A DNA stretch of 64,000 bases from Actinomadura opuntiae. Its GTDB lineage: Bacteria; Actinomycetota; Actinomycetes; Streptosporangiales; Streptosporangiaceae. Below the pieces are notes generated by a model. It was not told the origin of the DNA and did not search any database. It saw only the letters and a list, made by a program, of their open reading frames with translations. Positions within the stretch are counted from its first letter, which is position 1. Every line of letters starts with the position of its first letter. The stretch covers positions 310,001-374,000 of the forward strand of contig NZ_JASNWF010000004.1 in the NCBI RefSeq assembly GCF_030283205.1, read 5' to 3'. Shown here in pieces: positions 9,510-18,057 of the stretch. The position numbers were made by a program, and so were the translations under genes.

Positions 9510-9531
9510 GCTTTCGTTGCTCCTTGTCTGC

Positions 9532-9604
9532 TTTGTGGCAGCAGGTTTGTGGCAGCAGGGTCTGCTTGCTTGCAGCAGGTCCGCTCGCGCGCAGCAGGTC
9601 CGCT
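9532..9604 (-). repeat. short tandem repeats in the ahcY leader
   Basis: GCAGCAGG occurs four times (9538, 9552, 9572, 9591). TTTGTGGCAGCAGG is repeated exactly in tandem (9532-9545 and 9546-9559) and GCAGCAGGTCCGCT is repeated at 9572 and 9591. On the minus strand these become CCTGCTGC boxes in the untranslated leader just before the ahcY ribosome-binding site. Confidence 0.7.
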
Positions 9605-9637
9605 TTTGCCCGCGGGGCGCGTCGTTCGTCCGCGAGA

Positions 9638-9673
9638 GCCGGCCCCCGCGGGCCGGCCGACTCAGCGAGTCTA
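9638..9673 (-). promoter_or_regulatory. ahcY promoter-proximal hairpin and dyad
   Basis: GCCGGCCC (9638-9645) pairs with GGGCCGGC (9650-9657). Upstream of it on the minus strand lies the dyad GACTC-N3-GAGTC (9659-9671) overlapping TAGACT (9668-9673), a plausible -10 box. The leader from here to the ATG would be about 155 nt. Confidence 0.4.
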
Positions 9674-9711
9674 CGGGCGGGGGCGTGCCGGAGGCACGGT
9701 CAGGGAGGCAT

Positions 9712-9733
9712 TTCTGACACGGATTTGTCAGAA
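9712..9733 (+). promoter_or_regulatory. MerR operator candidate
   Basis: TTCTGACA (9712-9719) and TGTCAGAA (9726-9733) form a perfect inverted repeat with a six-base spacer, ending seven bases before the MerR ATG. Size and symmetry suit a MerR dimer; the position suggests autoregulation. Confidence 0.55.
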
Positions 9734-9740
9734 TCGACGG

Positions 9741-10106
9741 ATGCGCATCACGGAGGCCGCCCGGCGGCTCGGTACCTCGCCCCGCATGCTCCGCTACCGG
9801 GAGACGCTCGGGCTGCTGCCCGCGACCCGCGACCCCGCGCCGGCCCCCGGCGGGACCGGGCGGGGCGGCGGCCACCGGCGGTTCGGCGACGCCGAGCTGC
9901 GCGCCGTCGCGCTCGCGCTCGCGCTCGAGAAGCGCTACGACGTCGGCCCCGCCGAGCTGGCGTTCGGGCTGCGCGTGCTGGCCGAGCCGCAGGTGCAGGC
10001 GGGCGTCCGCGAGCTGGGCGAACGCATCGGACGGCTGTCCGCGCCGCCCACCCGGGCGCTGGACTTCGAGAAGGAGAAGGCGCTGCGGCTGCTGCGCCGC
10101 CGGTGA
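9741..10106 (+). CDS. MerR-family transcriptional regulator
   Basis: A 121-residue protein with an N-terminal MerR helix-turn-helix ([20 protein letters not shown], then [27 protein letters not shown]). The C-terminal part is short, helical and charged ([22 protein letters not shown]) with no Cys or other obvious ligand-binding residues, so the inducer is unknown. The start follows a perfect 22-bp dyad that ends seven bases upstream, a likely autoregulatory site. It is divergent from ahcY across 231 bases and might also influence that promoter, although no second copy of the dyad is seen there. Confidence 0.85.
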   Translation: MRITEAARRLGTSPRMLRYRETLGLLPATRDPAPAPGGTGRGGGHRRFGDAELRAVALALALEKRYDVGPAELAFGLRVLAEPQVQAGVRELGERIGRLSAPPTRALDFEKEKALRLLRRR

Positions 10107-10170
10107 CCGGCGCGCCGCGTTCCGTCGGCGCCACCCGCTACCATCCCCGCTGGACGGACGGAGGCGGCGC

Positions 10171-10560
10171 GTGAAGATCTCGCTGTACGGGGTGCTCGGC
10201 CTCGTGGCCGGGATCGGCATGCTCCTGCTCGGCCTGATGACCATGCCGGGAGACACGGTGAAGTGCGGCGGGCGCGTGATGTCGCGGGGCGACACGTGCA
10301 CGACGATCCGCCACGGGCGCGCCACCAACCGGTCGTTCGACGAGCAGAAGTCCAAGGACGGGCGGCAGAGCGTCATCTTGATGATCCTCGGTCCGCTGCT
10401 GGCAGTCGGCTCCGGCGTGGTGTTCCTCGGCCCGTCCCTCAAGCGCCGCCGCGCCCCGGCCTATCAGCCGCCACCGCCGACCGCGCACCCGGCCAACCTG
10501 CCGCCCCCGCCCGGCCACACCTCTCCGCACCCGCCGCCGGGCCCCTACCCGCCCGCGTGA
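10171..10560 (+). CDS. small two-helix membrane protein, unknown function
   Basis: 129 residues: an N-terminal hydrophobic helix (about 5-25), an extracytoplasmic loop of about 40 residues with two Cys (VKCGG and DTCTTI), a second helix (about 69-87), a basic KRRR stop-transfer and a Pro-rich cytoplasmic tail. I do not recognise the family. The GTG start has GGAGGC seven bases upstream. It stands alone between the MerR gene and a convergent two-component system. Confidence 0.75.
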   Translation: MKISLYGVLGLVAGIGMLLLGLMTMPGDTVKCGGRVMSRGDTCTTIRHGRATNRSFDEQKSKDGRQSVILMILGPLLAVGSGVVFLGPSLKRRRAPAYQPPPPTAHPANLPPPPGHTSPHPPPGPYPPA

Positions 10561-10561
10561 C

Positions 10562-10577
10562 CGCCGCGATAGCGGCG
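10562..10577. terminator. short hairpin between convergent genes
   Basis: CGCCGC (10562-10567), loop GATA, GCGGCG (10572-10577), just after the stop of the small membrane protein and before the end of the convergent response-regulator gene. Confidence 0.4.
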
Positions 10578-10594
10578 CCCCGGCCGATCTGCGT

Positions 10595-11266
10595 TCAGCT
10601 CTGGTTCTCGCCCGGGACGACCACGCCGGATTCGTAGGCGAGCATGACGGCCTGGGCGCGGTCGCGCAGGCCGAGCTTGGTGAAGACCCTCGCCACGTGC
10701 GTCTTGACGGTGTGCTCGCTGACCACCAGGCGCGCGGCGATCTCGGCGTTGGACAGCCCGCCCGCGATCAGCACGAGCACCTCGTTCTCGCGGGCCGTCA
10801 GCGTGGCCAGCTCCGACGGCGCCTGCGGCCGGTTGCGGCGCTGCTTGGTGAACTCGCGGATGAGCCGCCCGGTGACCTGCGGCGCCAGCAGCGAGTCGCC
10901 GCGCGCGACGACCCGGACGGCCGACACCAGCTCGTCGGCGGTCGCGTCCTTGAGCAGGAAGCCGGACGCGCCGACCGCGAGCGCCTCGTAGACGTACTCG
11001 TCCACGTCGAAGGTCGTCAGCACCAGGACGCGGACGCCCTCCGAGCCGGGCTGCGCGAGGATGCGGCGGGTCGCCTCGATGCCGTCCATGCCGGGCATCC
11101 GGATGTCCATGACGACGACGTCGGGACGGCCCTGCCCGGCCAGCCGGACCGCCTCCCGGCCGTCGCCGGCCTCGCCGACGACGGTGATGTCGTCCTGCGC
11201 GGCGAGCAGCGCGGCGAACCCGGCGCGGACGATCGTCTGGTCGTCCGCCACCAGCACCCGGATCAC
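10595..11266 (-). CDS. NarL/LuxR-type response regulator
   Basis: A 223-residue response regulator. Residues 1-120 are the receiver with the acidic pair ADD, phosphorylatable Asp54 (VVVMDIRMPG), the conserved Thr (VLVLTTFD) and Lys (FLLKDAT). Residues about 155-215 are a LuxR-type helix-turn-helix (LTARENEVLVLIAGGLSNAE, then EHTVKTHVARVFTKLGLRDR). It begins with GTG, 36 bases after the stop of the cognate histidine kinase gene, so both form one operon. Targets are unknown. Confidence 0.94.
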   Translation of the reverse strand: MIRVLVADDQTIVRAGFAALLAAQDDITVVGEAGDGREAVRLAGQGRPDVVVMDIRMPGMDGIEATRRILAQPGSEGVRVLVLTTFDVDEYVYEALAVGASGFLLKDATADELVSAVRVVARGDSLLAPQVTGRLIREFTKQRRNRPQAPSELATLTARENEVLVLIAGGLSNAEIAARLVVSEHTVKTHVARVFTKLGLRDRAQAVMLAYESGVVVPGENQS

Positions 11267-11302
11267 CGCCGGGTCCCCGTTCCGCGGCGGGCGGGAGCGC
11301 GG

Positions 11303-12937
11303 TCAGCGGCGGCCGGGGGGCGCCTCGAAGCCGTGTCCACCGGTGGAATTCCCCTCCCTCGTCAGCGGCAGCTCGGCCTCCACCAGGAACCCGCCCTCGG
11401 TGGCCGGGCCGGCGGAGAACCGTCCGCCCAGCATGGTCGCACGTTCCCGCATGCCGACGAGACCGTGTCCGCCGCCCGGCCCGCCCGGCCCGCCCGGCCG
11501 CGGCGGCGCGCCTTCGATCCGGGTCGGCCCGGCGGGGTCCGCCGCGGGGTCCAGTACCGCGGTACGGGCGGAGGGGTCGTCGCGGTTCAGCACGCGGGTG
11601 CGCGCGGCGGGACCGTCGTCGCGGACGCGGACGGCGAGCCGGTCGGGCAGGAAGGTGAGGTCGACGTGCACCCCGGAGCCGGGAGCGTGCCGCCGCGCGT
11701 TCGTCAGGGCCTCCTGGACGATCCGGTACGCCGACAGCTCCACGGTCGTGGACAGCGCGCGCGGGTCGCCGTGCACGGCGAGGTCGACGGCGCCGCCGGC
11801 GCCGCGGTGCTGCTCGATCAGGTCGGGCAGCCGGTCCAGGCGGGGCTGCGGGGAGTTGGCGGCGTCCGGCTCGGGCTGGGCGTCGGCGCGCAGCACGCTG
11901 AGCAGCCGGCGCATCTCCACCAGCGCCTCGCGGGCCGTCCTGGCGATCTCGGTGTAGCCGACGCGGGCCTCGGGCGACAGGTCGTCCATCGTGTACGGGG
12001 CGGTCTCGGCCTGCACCGCGATCATCGAGACGGAGTGCGCGACGACGTCGTGCAGCTCGCGGGCGATCCGGGCGCGCTCCCGCATCACGGCCTGCTCGCG
12101 CTGGACGGCGGTGAGCCGGGTGAGGGTCTCGTTGGTGCGCTCCTCGGCCTCGGCCTCGGTGCGTCCGGCGGACTCGACGGCGCGGCGCGCGTCGCCGAGG
12201 CCGATGGCGGCCAGCACGGCGACGACCGCGGCCGGCCAGGGGACGTCGTCGAGCGTGCCCGTCGCGAGGTACACGACGGCGACGGTGGCGACGCTGCCGG
12301 CCGCCAATACGCCCGCCGACTGCCGCGGCAGCTGCCGGCCGAGCGCGTACAGGGTGTACAGCGCGGCGAAGGTGGTGGTGATCAGCAGCTGCTGGCCGGT
12401 GAGCAGCCCGGCCGCGAACGCGCCGAGGACCACGGCCGCGACGGGCCGCAGGTTCTCCCGGCGCCAGACGAGCGGGAGCGTCGAGGCGACCGCGAAGCCG
12501 CCGGCGAGGCTGAGCGGGGACCCGGTGCCCGGCGCCAGCTCGGCCAGCGCGGCGATCGTCAGCGCGAGGCCGGTCAGCGGCGCGAAGTACCAGGCCCCGG
12601 TGAACTCGGTCCAGGTGTTGATCCAGCGGGGCAGCGGCGCCGTCTCACCGGCGGCGCGCGGCGGCGCCCCCGGGACCGGGCGCGCGGCGCCGCCGTTCAG
12701 CCGGGCGCCGAGCCGGACGGCCAGGGGCCGCAGCAGCCGCCCGATACCGGTGAGGATCCACAGCAGCAGCTGCCCCACCCCCGCCACGATCCGGCCGGAC
12801 AGCCGCCACGCCTGGTGGGCGAGGGCTGGGCCGAACCCCGCGGGATCGGGTCCGGACCGGGCCTTGTCATCGCTGGTCACCTCTCCATACTGACCGCTGG
12901 TCGGGCCCGACACCTCACCGTGCGGAGGTATGCGCAC
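11303..12937 (-). CDS. NarL-system sensor histidine kinase
   Basis: About 544 residues: a short cytoplasmic start, one hydrophobic stretch near 50-70, then a group of four or five membrane helices (about 115-250), a coiled linker, the HisKA_3 dimerisation segment with the phosphoacceptor His296 in ARELHDVVAHS, and a C-terminal HATPase (AYRIVQEALTNARRHA for the N box, VRDDGP, GGHGLVGMRER for the G box). The ATPase domain carries an unusually long Pro/Gly-rich insertion of about 45 residues between VRVRDDG and GGHGL. The start is uncertain: GTG 12937 or the internal GTG 12880, neither with an ideal ribosome-binding site. It phosphorylates the response regulator encoded next. Confidence 0.9.
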   Translation of the reverse strand: MRIPPHGEVSGPTSGQYGEVTSDDKARSGPDPAGFGPALAHQAWRLSGRIVAGVGQLLLWILTGIGRLLRPLAVRLGARLNGGAARPVPGAPPRAAGETAPLPRWINTWTEFTGAWYFAPLTGLALTIAALAELAPGTGSPLSLAGGFAVASTLPLVWRRENLRPVAAVVLGAFAAGLLTGQQLLITTTFAALYTLYALGRQLPRQSAGVLAAGSVATVAVVYLATGTLDDVPWPAAVVAVLAAIGLGDARRAVESAGRTEAEAEERTNETLTRLTAVQREQAVMRERARIARELHDVVAHSVSMIAVQAETAPYTMDDLSPEARVGYTEIARTAREALVEMRRLLSVLRADAQPEPDAANSPQPRLDRLPDLIEQHRGAGGAVDLAVHGDPRALSTTVELSAYRIVQEALTNARRHAPGSGVHVDLTFLPDRLAVRVRDDGPAARTRVLNRDDPSARTAVLDPAADPAGPTRIEGAPPRPGGPGGPGGGHGLVGMRERATMLGGRFSAGPATEGGFLVEAELPLTREGNSTGGHGFEAPPGRR

Positions 12938-13273
12938 GGCCGGAATCCCCCTGGAGGACGACCCCCGTTCCCTCCTTGCGGGGGACGTGCGGGACCCGGT
13001 CGGAGACCTAGTGTCTTAACCGTGACCGGGACGGCGGCGCCGCCGACGTAGGGGGTTCGGCGGAGCCGCCGCGGTCACGCCAACCGCCCGGTTTCAGGGG
13101 TCCGGGCGGGGACGCACGGGAAGCACCTCGCCGGACGGCCGCGCCGCCCGCCTCCGCGGAGGCACTCGCCGGTCTCGCCTGGGCTGGGGTTCGGCCGGCA
13201 TCCGGTGGCGGACGCCCGGCGAGGGATCCCGTGCGGACGCCCCCGACGGCCCGCGAAGGGCCGCCCGGGGGCC
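12938..13273. other. 336-base spacer, no gene seen
   Basis: No ORF here has convincing support. It contains CGTGACCG (13021-13028) paired with CGGTCACG (13072-13079), enclosing GC-rich inner repeats, probably a terminator for the mannose operon transcribed from the right. A promoter for the kinase gene should also lie here but is not evident. Confidence 0.45.
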
Positions 13274-14236
13274 TCACACGTTCTCGCCGGCGGCCTTCCC
13301 GGCGGCCTTGGCGGCGTTCTTGCGGTCCGCCTCGTCGAGCGCGGGCTCCAGGTAGATCATCCCCGCCTCGGGGATCTCCGCGCGGACCTTGGCCTCGGCG
13401 GCGTCGATGCCCCGGGCCACCTCGGCGGCGGTGTCGTCGTGGTAGACGGCGATCTTCGCGGCGATCAGCAGCTCCTCCGGGCCGATGTACTCGGTGCGGA
13501 GGTGCATGACGTGGTCGACCTGCTCCACCGACTCCAGCGCGGCGATGATCCGCTTCTCCTGCTCGGCGTCGACGCCCTCGCCGATCAGCAGGCTCTTGGT
13601 CTCGATCGCCAGCACCGTGGCGACCAGGCCGAGCAGGATGCCGATGGCCACGGTGCCGATGCCGTCCCAGCGCCCGTTGCCGGTGGCGACCGCCATCGAG
13701 ACGCCGAACAGCGCCAGGATCAGGCCGATCAGCGCCGCCGCGTCCTCCAGCAGGACGACGGGCAGCTCGGGCGCCTTCGCGCGGCGGATGAACGCCCACC
13801 ACGAGTTGGCGCCGCGCAGCGTGTTCGACTCCTTGATCGCGGTGCGGAAGGAGAAGCCCTCCATCCCGATCGCGACGATCAGCACCGCGAACGCCCAGAT
13901 CGGCGACTCGACGTCCTCCGGGTGGGAGATCTTGTGGTAGCCCTCGTAGAGCGAGAACGCCGATCCGACCGTGAACAGGACGACCGCGACGACGAACGCG
14001 TAGAAGTAGCGCTCGCGCCCGTAGCCGAACGGATGCTCGGGCGTGCGGTCGCGCTCGGAGCGCTTGCGGCCGAGCAGCAGCAGGCCCTGGTTCCCCGAGT
14101 CGGCGACCGAGTGGATCGACTCCGCCAGCATCGACGACGACCCCGTGAACGCGAACGCGACGAACTTCGACGCGGCGATTCCGAGGTTGGCGGCCAGGGC
14201 CGCGATGATGGCCTTCGTCCCACCCTCAGCACTCAT
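13274..14236 (-). CDS. cation diffusion facilitator transporter
   Basis: A 320-residue CDF-family metal exporter with six predicted membrane helices in residues 8-215. Metal-site residues appear in helix 2 (SIHSVADSGNQ, the HxxxD motif) and helix 5 (LLEDAAALIG, here E/D where HxxxD is usual), so the metal site is partly changed. A cytoplasmic ferredoxin-like domain follows (about 220-300, YHDDTAAEVARGIDAAEAKV). The N-terminus also has EHPFGYGRERYF, a family hallmark. Its ATG directly follows the TAG of the SIS gene, so it is the last gene of the manB operon. It probably exports a divalent cation such as Zn or Mn; which one is unknown. Confidence 0.9.
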   Translation of the reverse strand: MSAEGGTKAIIAALAANLGIAASKFVAFAFTGSSSMLAESIHSVADSGNQGLLLLGRKRSERDRTPEHPFGYGRERYFYAFVVAVVLFTVGSAFSLYEGYHKISHPEDVESPIWAFAVLIVAIGMEGFSFRTAIKESNTLRGANSWWAFIRRAKAPELPVVLLEDAAALIGLILALFGVSMAVATGNGRWDGIGTVAIGILLGLVATVLAIETKSLLIGEGVDAEQEKRIIAALESVEQVDHVMHLRTEYIGPEELLIAAKIAVYHDDTAAEVARGIDAAEAKVRAEIPEAGMIYLEPALDEADRKNAAKAAGKAAGENV

Positions 14237-15373
14237 CTAGGCAATCCTCGCTTTGAGCTCTTGAATGGCCCGCACGGGCGTCGGGTCGACGCCCAGTGTG
14301 ATGGCCAAGTAAACCGTGACATAGTCCGCCAGCGCGATCATTGTCGCGATCCTCTCCAGCGGGTGGGCCCCCTCCGCGAGGATCTCGGTCACCGCGACGC
14401 CCCGGTCGCGGGCCATCTCCACCGACGCCGCGCGCCGCTTGGCCGTCTGCGGATGCTCCTCGGTGTCGCGCAGAACGACCAGGTGCAGCCCGTGCTCGGC
14501 GTCCTCAGTGCGGTCGCGGAAGAAGTCGTCCGGGTCCGCCGGCGAGCCGCCGCCCGCGAAGAAGCCGTCGAACGCCATCACCTGGTTGTGGTCGGCCTCC
14601 GGCAGCGCGCCGAAGACCCCCGGGTACTTGGCGTTCTCGTTGAGCTGGCAGCACATGCGGTAGGCGGCCGTCTCGGCGAGCTGCGACGTCCCCCACACCA
14701 GCGGCACGTCCCCGGCGAGGTCGAGGGCGATCCGCTTGGCCGGGTTCACGAACGGCTCGCTGTCCGGACGGCAGCGGTGCGCGACGTCCTCCAGCAGGAC
14801 CGCCGTGGACTCCAGCACCTCGTCGGGGACGTCCGCCAGGCGCAGCGTGCGCGCCGCCACGAGCAGCGGGACCGTCAGCCCCCACAGCGTGGAGCGCGGC
14901 TGCCCCACCGACCGCACCGGGACGAACAGGCCGCGGTTGCGGGCGGCGAGCTCGGCCAGCGGCGAGCCGGCGCCACCGACGCACAGCAGCCGGCAGCCGC
15001 GCCGCGCCGCCTGCGCGGCGACCTCCAGGGTCTCCTCGGTGGAGCCGGAGCACGACACCGCGATCACCAGGTCGGCGGCGCCGACCCAGCCGGGCAGCCG
15101 GTACCCGCGCACCGTGACGACCGGGATCGGGCAGCCGGGGCCGCACACCGCCGCCAGCACGTCCCCGGAGATCCCGGAGCCGCCCATGCCGGTGACGACG
15201 ATCGCGCGCGGCCGGCCGTCCTCGGCGAGCGCCCTGACGCCCGCCTCGGCCGCCGCGCGCCGCCCCTCCCTGATCTGCGCCGCCGACGAGGCGACCTGCC
15301 GCAGCATCCCGCCCGGGTCCGACGCCTCGACGTCCTGCGCGTCCTCCAGCCGGCCGGGGTCCAGCGTGCTCAC
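14237..15373 (-). CDS. SIS-domain sugar isomerase-like protein
   Basis: A 378-residue protein of the bifunctional phosphoglucose/phosphomannose isomerase-like group. It has a first SIS domain with [11 protein letters not shown] at 61-71 and [12 protein letters not shown], and a C-terminal isomerase domain with [21 protein letters not shown], where the Glu and His resemble catalytic residues of that group. It matches the position of Rv3256c next to manB in mycobacteria, for which no activity is firmly known to me. Start GTG 15373 overlaps the stop of the Trm112-like gene (GTGA), giving translational coupling. A role in mannose phosphate metabolism is inferred from its operon partners. Confidence 0.85.
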   Translation of the reverse strand: MSTLDPGRLEDAQDVEASDPGGMLRQVASSAAQIREGRRAAAEAGVRALAEDGRPRAIVVTGMGGSGISGDVLAAVCGPGCPIPVVTVRGYRLPGWVGAADLVIAVSCSGSTEETLEVAAQAARRGCRLLCVGGAGSPLAELAARNRGLFVPVRSVGQPRSTLWGLTVPLLVAARTLRLADVPDEVLESTAVLLEDVAHRCRPDSEPFVNPAKRIALDLAGDVPLVWGTSQLAETAAYRMCCQLNENAKYPGVFGALPEADHNQVMAFDGFFAGGGSPADPDDFFRDRTEDAEHGLHLVVLRDTEEHPQTAKRRAASVEMARDRGVAVTEILAEGAHPLERIATMIALADYVTVYLAITLGVDPTPVRAIQELKARIA

Positions 15374-15552
15374 GAAGCGGGCGCCCGGGCCTCGTCGACG
15401 AGGAGGACGGGGATGTCGTCGCGGACCGGGTAGGCGTAGCCGCAGGAGCCGGTGCACACCAGCTCGGCGGCCGCGTCGTCGGCGCGCAGCTCGCCGCCGC
15501 AGTTCGGGCAGGCCAGGATCTCCAGCAGCCAGGAGTCCAGCTTCATGGTCAT
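15370..15552 (-). CDS. Trm112-like zinc-binding small protein
   Basis: 60 residues beginning [18 protein letters not shown] and ending [15 protein letters not shown], the standard Trm112/YcaR pattern. Cys in ACPNC and CTGSC supply four metal ligands. In eukaryotes and archaea Trm112 activates methyltransferases; in bacteria its role is less clear. It sits between manB (seven bases away) and the SIS gene (overlapping), a conserved actinobacterial arrangement. Confidence 0.93.
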   Translation of the reverse strand: MTMKLDSWLLEILACPNCGGELRADDAAAELVCTGSCGYAYPVRDDIPVLLVDEARAPAS

Positions 15553-15559
15553 AGCAGCG

Positions 15560-16915
15560 TCACTTCTCCCTCACGATGGCCAGGACCTCGTCGCGGATCG
15601 CCGCCATGGTCGCCTCGTCGCCGGCCTCCGCGTTGAGGCGCAGCAGCGGCTCGGTGTTGGACGGCCGGAGGTTGAACCACCAGCCGGCGGACTCGTCGCC
15701 GACGGTCAGGCCGTCCAGCTCGTCGATCGTAACGCCGGGGCGGCCCGCGAACGCCTCGCGCACCTTGCCGGCGGCGGCGTCCTGGTCGGCGACCTCGCTG
15801 TTGATCTCGCCGGACGCGGCGTAGCGGGTGTACTCGGCGAGCAGCTCCGACAGCGACCCGTCCTGCTCGCCGAGCGCGGCCAGGACGTGCAGGGCGGCGA
15901 GCATGCCGGAGTCGGCGAACCAGAAGTCGCGGAAGTAGAAGTGGGCGGAGTGCTCGCCGCCGAACACCGCGCCCGTCTCGGCCATCGTCTGCTTGATGAA
16001 CGAGTGCCCGACGCGGGTCCGCACCGGGGTGCCGCCGTTCTCGGTGACGATCTCCGGGACGGCCTTGGACGTGATCAGGTTGTGCACGATCGGGGCACCG
16101 GGGTGCTTGGCCAGCTCCCGGGTCGCGACCAGCGCGGTGATCGCGGACGGGGCGACGATCTCGCCGCGCTCGTCCACCACGAAGCAGCGGTCGGCGTCGC
16201 CGTCGAAGGCCAGGCCGATGTCGGCGCCGGTCTCGCGGACCTTGGCCTGCAGGTCGCGCAGGTTCTCCGGCTCGATCGGGTTGGCCTCGTGGTTGGGGAA
16301 GGTGCCGTCCAGCTCGAAGTACAGCGAGACGAGGTCGATCGGCAGCCCCTCGAAGACGACCGGGACGGTGTGGCCGCCCATGCCGTTGCCGGCGTCGACG
16401 ACGACCTTCAGCGGGCGGATCGAGGACAGGTCGACCAGCGTCTTGAGGTGGTCGGCGTAGCCGTGCAGGACGTCGCGCTGCGACACCGTGCCGGGCTCGC
16501 CGTCGTAGGCCGGGACGCCGTTCTCGATCATCTCGCGGATCTCGGTGAGCCCGGTGTCGCGGCCGACCGGCTTCGCGCCCGCCCGGCACAGCTTGATGCC
16601 GTTGTACTTGGCCGGGTTGTGGCTCGCGGTGAACATCGCGCCGGGGATGCCGAGGTCGCCGCTGGCGTAGTAGAGCATGTCGGTCGAGCCGAGGCCGGCC
16701 TCGACCACGTCCGCGCCCTGGGAGGTGGCGCCACGGGCGAACGCGGCGGCCAGCGGGACCGACGACTCGCGCATGTCGTGCGCGGTGACGACGGCTTCCG
16801 CCCCGGTCACCCGGACGAACGCGGCGCCGGCCGCCTCGGCGACGGCGGCGTCCAGCTCGTCGGGCACGACACCGCGGATGTCGTACGCCTTGAATATCTT
16901 GGCGAGGTCGCCCAC
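15560..16915 (-). CDS. manB: phosphomannomutase/phosphoglucomutase
   Basis: A 451-residue alpha-D-phosphohexomutase converting mannose-6-phosphate to mannose-1-phosphate, the precursor of GDP-mannose. Four domains are recognisable: the phosphoserine loop TASHNP with Ser98, the metal loop DGDADR near residue 240, the sugar-specificity loop GGEHSAH, and the phosphate-binding loop [10 protein letters not shown] near the end. The start [16 protein letters not shown] is typical. GTG start with GGAG 7-9 bases upstream. It is the first gene of the manB/Trm112/SIS/CDF operon. GDP-mannose would then be made by the guanylyltransferase at 31953-33020 and used by the many glycosyltransferases further right. 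Confidence 0.95.
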   Translation of the reverse strand: MGDLAKIFKAYDIRGVVPDELDAAVAEAAGAAFVRVTGAEAVVTAHDMRESSVPLAAAFARGATSQGADVVEAGLGSTDMLYYASGDLGIPGAMFTASHNPAKYNGIKLCRAGAKPVGRDTGLTEIREMIENGVPAYDGEPGTVSQRDVLHGYADHLKTLVDLSSIRPLKVVVDAGNGMGGHTVPVVFEGLPIDLVSLYFELDGTFPNHEANPIEPENLRDLQAKVRETGADIGLAFDGDADRCFVVDERGEIVAPSAITALVATRELAKHPGAPIVHNLITSKAVPEIVTENGGTPVRTRVGHSFIKQTMAETGAVFGGEHSAHFYFRDFWFADSGMLAALHVLAALGEQDGSLSELLAEYTRYAASGEINSEVADQDAAAGKVREAFAGRPGVTIDELDGLTVGDESAGWWFNLRPSNTEPLLRLNAEAGDEATMAAIRDEVLAIVREK

Positions 16916-17023
16916 TCCTGCTCCCCTGTACGCAAGTGATGACCGGTTTTGTGGCGGGCCACCGAGCCTACCGGGAAGCGCGGCGGCGGCCCGATCCGGT
17001 GCCGGTGCCCCGCGTGAGGGGGG

Positions 17024-17401
17024 TCACTCCTGCGGCTGGGTGCCCGCGGGTTCGGAGCGCAGCACCCGCAGGTGGCCGCGGCGGCCGACCTCGGTGCCCT
17101 GGCCGACCGGCTCCTGGCCGGGGCCGGGCGCGGGCCGGGCGGCCTCGCGGACGGCGTCGGCGAGGGCCTCCAGGTCGTCGGCGCTCGGCTCGGACTCCTC
17201 CTCGACGGGGAGCCGGACGAGCTCCCAGCCCATGGGAGCGGTCAGCCGCTCCGAATGCTCCGCGCACAGGTCGTAGCAGTGCGGCTCGGCGTACGTGGCG
17301 AGGGGCCCCAGGACAGCGGTCGAGTCGCGGTAGACGTACGTGAGCGTGAAGACTGCCGGCGCTTTGCAGGCGGTGCGGGAGCAGGTGCGGACGGGGCTCA
17401 C
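17024..17401 (-). CDS. DUF3499 protein
   Basis: About 125 residues. Residues 4-65 (RTCSRTACKAPAVFTLTYVY, then STAVLGPLATYAEPHCYDLC, AEHSERLTAPMGWELVRL) match DUF3499, orthologous to mycobacterial Rv3258c. Four Cys and two His suggest a metal-binding fold; no function is established. The start GTG 17401 is preferred over the longer frame because family members begin with SPVRTCSR and because TACGGT stands exactly eight bases upstream, indicating a leaderless message. It is divergent from the metallopeptidase-like gene, as in mycobacteria. Confidence 0.88.
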   Translation of the reverse strand: MSPVRTCSRTACKAPAVFTLTYVYRDSTAVLGPLATYAEPHCYDLCAEHSERLTAPMGWELVRLPVEEESEPSADDLEALADAVREAARPAPGPGQEPVGQGTEVGRRGHLRVLRSEPAGTQPQE

Positions 17402-17409
17402 GATGGCCG

Positions 17410-17415
17410 ACCGTA
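17410..17415 (-). promoter_or_regulatory. -10 box of leaderless DUF3499 transcript
   Basis: TACGGT on the minus strand ends eight bases before GTG 17401; no Shine-Dalgarno sequence is present. Confidence 0.5.
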
Positions 17416-17608
17416 CCTCGCTCCCGCCGCCTCCGCCACCACCCGGGCGCACGTGTCGCCGTTACCGCCCGATTTCCGAGGTAACAACTACATACCGTAT
17501 GGACTCGAACTCCGACCGTGCGGGACATGTCCGGGACGCCAGGGCTCCGTGCCGGGGGTGGAGGCGGGTGTTCCCGGTGCGGGGCCGGGATCCGCGTGCG
17601 GCGGGAGG

Positions 17609-17614
17609 TACCCT
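17609..17614 (+). promoter_or_regulatory. -10 box of leaderless metallopeptidase-like transcript
   Basis: TACCCT ends six bases before GTG 17621, the same geometry as at the divergent DUF3499 gene. Confidence 0.45.
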
Positions 17615-17620
17615 GGTGAG

Positions 17621-18049
17621 GTGCGATCCCGTGTGGCAGGCGTACGGCGCCGCGATCGGCACGGTCGCGGCCTCCGTGGCCCTCTGACGCCCCCGCAGGC
17701 GCCGATCTCGCGGACCCGCGCGGAGAGGTTCGACGACCTCGTCCAGGACGAGGTGCGGCGGCTCGGCGCGCGCTGGGGCCGGGAGCTGGCCCGGGTGGAG
17801 TTCGGTGTCGAGGAGGTGCCGGACGTCGAGCCGTGGTTCGACGGTCCCGTGCCGCTCGGCCGGACCGTCCCGGGCGAGAACGGCCGGCCCGTCCGGATCG
17901 TGGTGTTCCGGCGGCCCGTGGAGGCCCGCGCGTCCGGCGAGCAGGAGCTCGGCCGGCTGGTGCGCGACCTGCTGGTGGAGGAGGTCGCCGACCTGCTGGG
18001 CCTGTCTCCCGAGTCGGTCGACCCCAGCTACGACTCCCCCGACGACTAG
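17621..18049 (+). CDS. metallopeptidase-family protein with degenerate zinc motif
   Basis: About 142 residues related to the small zincin-like family represented by Rv3259 next to DUF3499 in mycobacteria. The body (RTRAERFDDLVQDEVRRL, then VEFGVEEVPDVEPWFDG, VRIVVFRRPVEARA, ELGRLVRDLLVEEVADLLGL) follows that family. In catalytically competent members the last block holds HExxH; here the segment reads LLVEEVADLLG, so both zinc-binding His are missing and protease activity is unlikely. Start GTG 17621 fits a leaderless promoter (TACCCT); GTG 17633 is the alternative. It is divergent from DUF3499 and ends eight bases from the convergent DUF5719-like gene. Confidence 0.8.
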   Translation: MRSRVAGVRRRDRHGRGLRGPLTPPQAPISRTRAERFDDLVQDEVRRLGARWGRELARVEFGVEEVPDVEPWFDGPVPLGRTVPGENGRPVRIVVFRRPVEARASGEQELGRLVRDLLVEEVADLLGLSPESVDPSYDSPDD

Positions 18050-18057
18050 CGCTCCGG

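Noticed and set aside
9510-9720. SAH riboswitch upstream of ahcY
   Set aside because: I could not find the conserved core of that riboswitch; only repeats and a simple hairpin are visible. Left as an unknown leader.
17490-17520. Possible tRNA T-arm-like sequence (ggactcgaactcc)
   Set aside because: No acceptor stem or anticodon arm can be formed around it.
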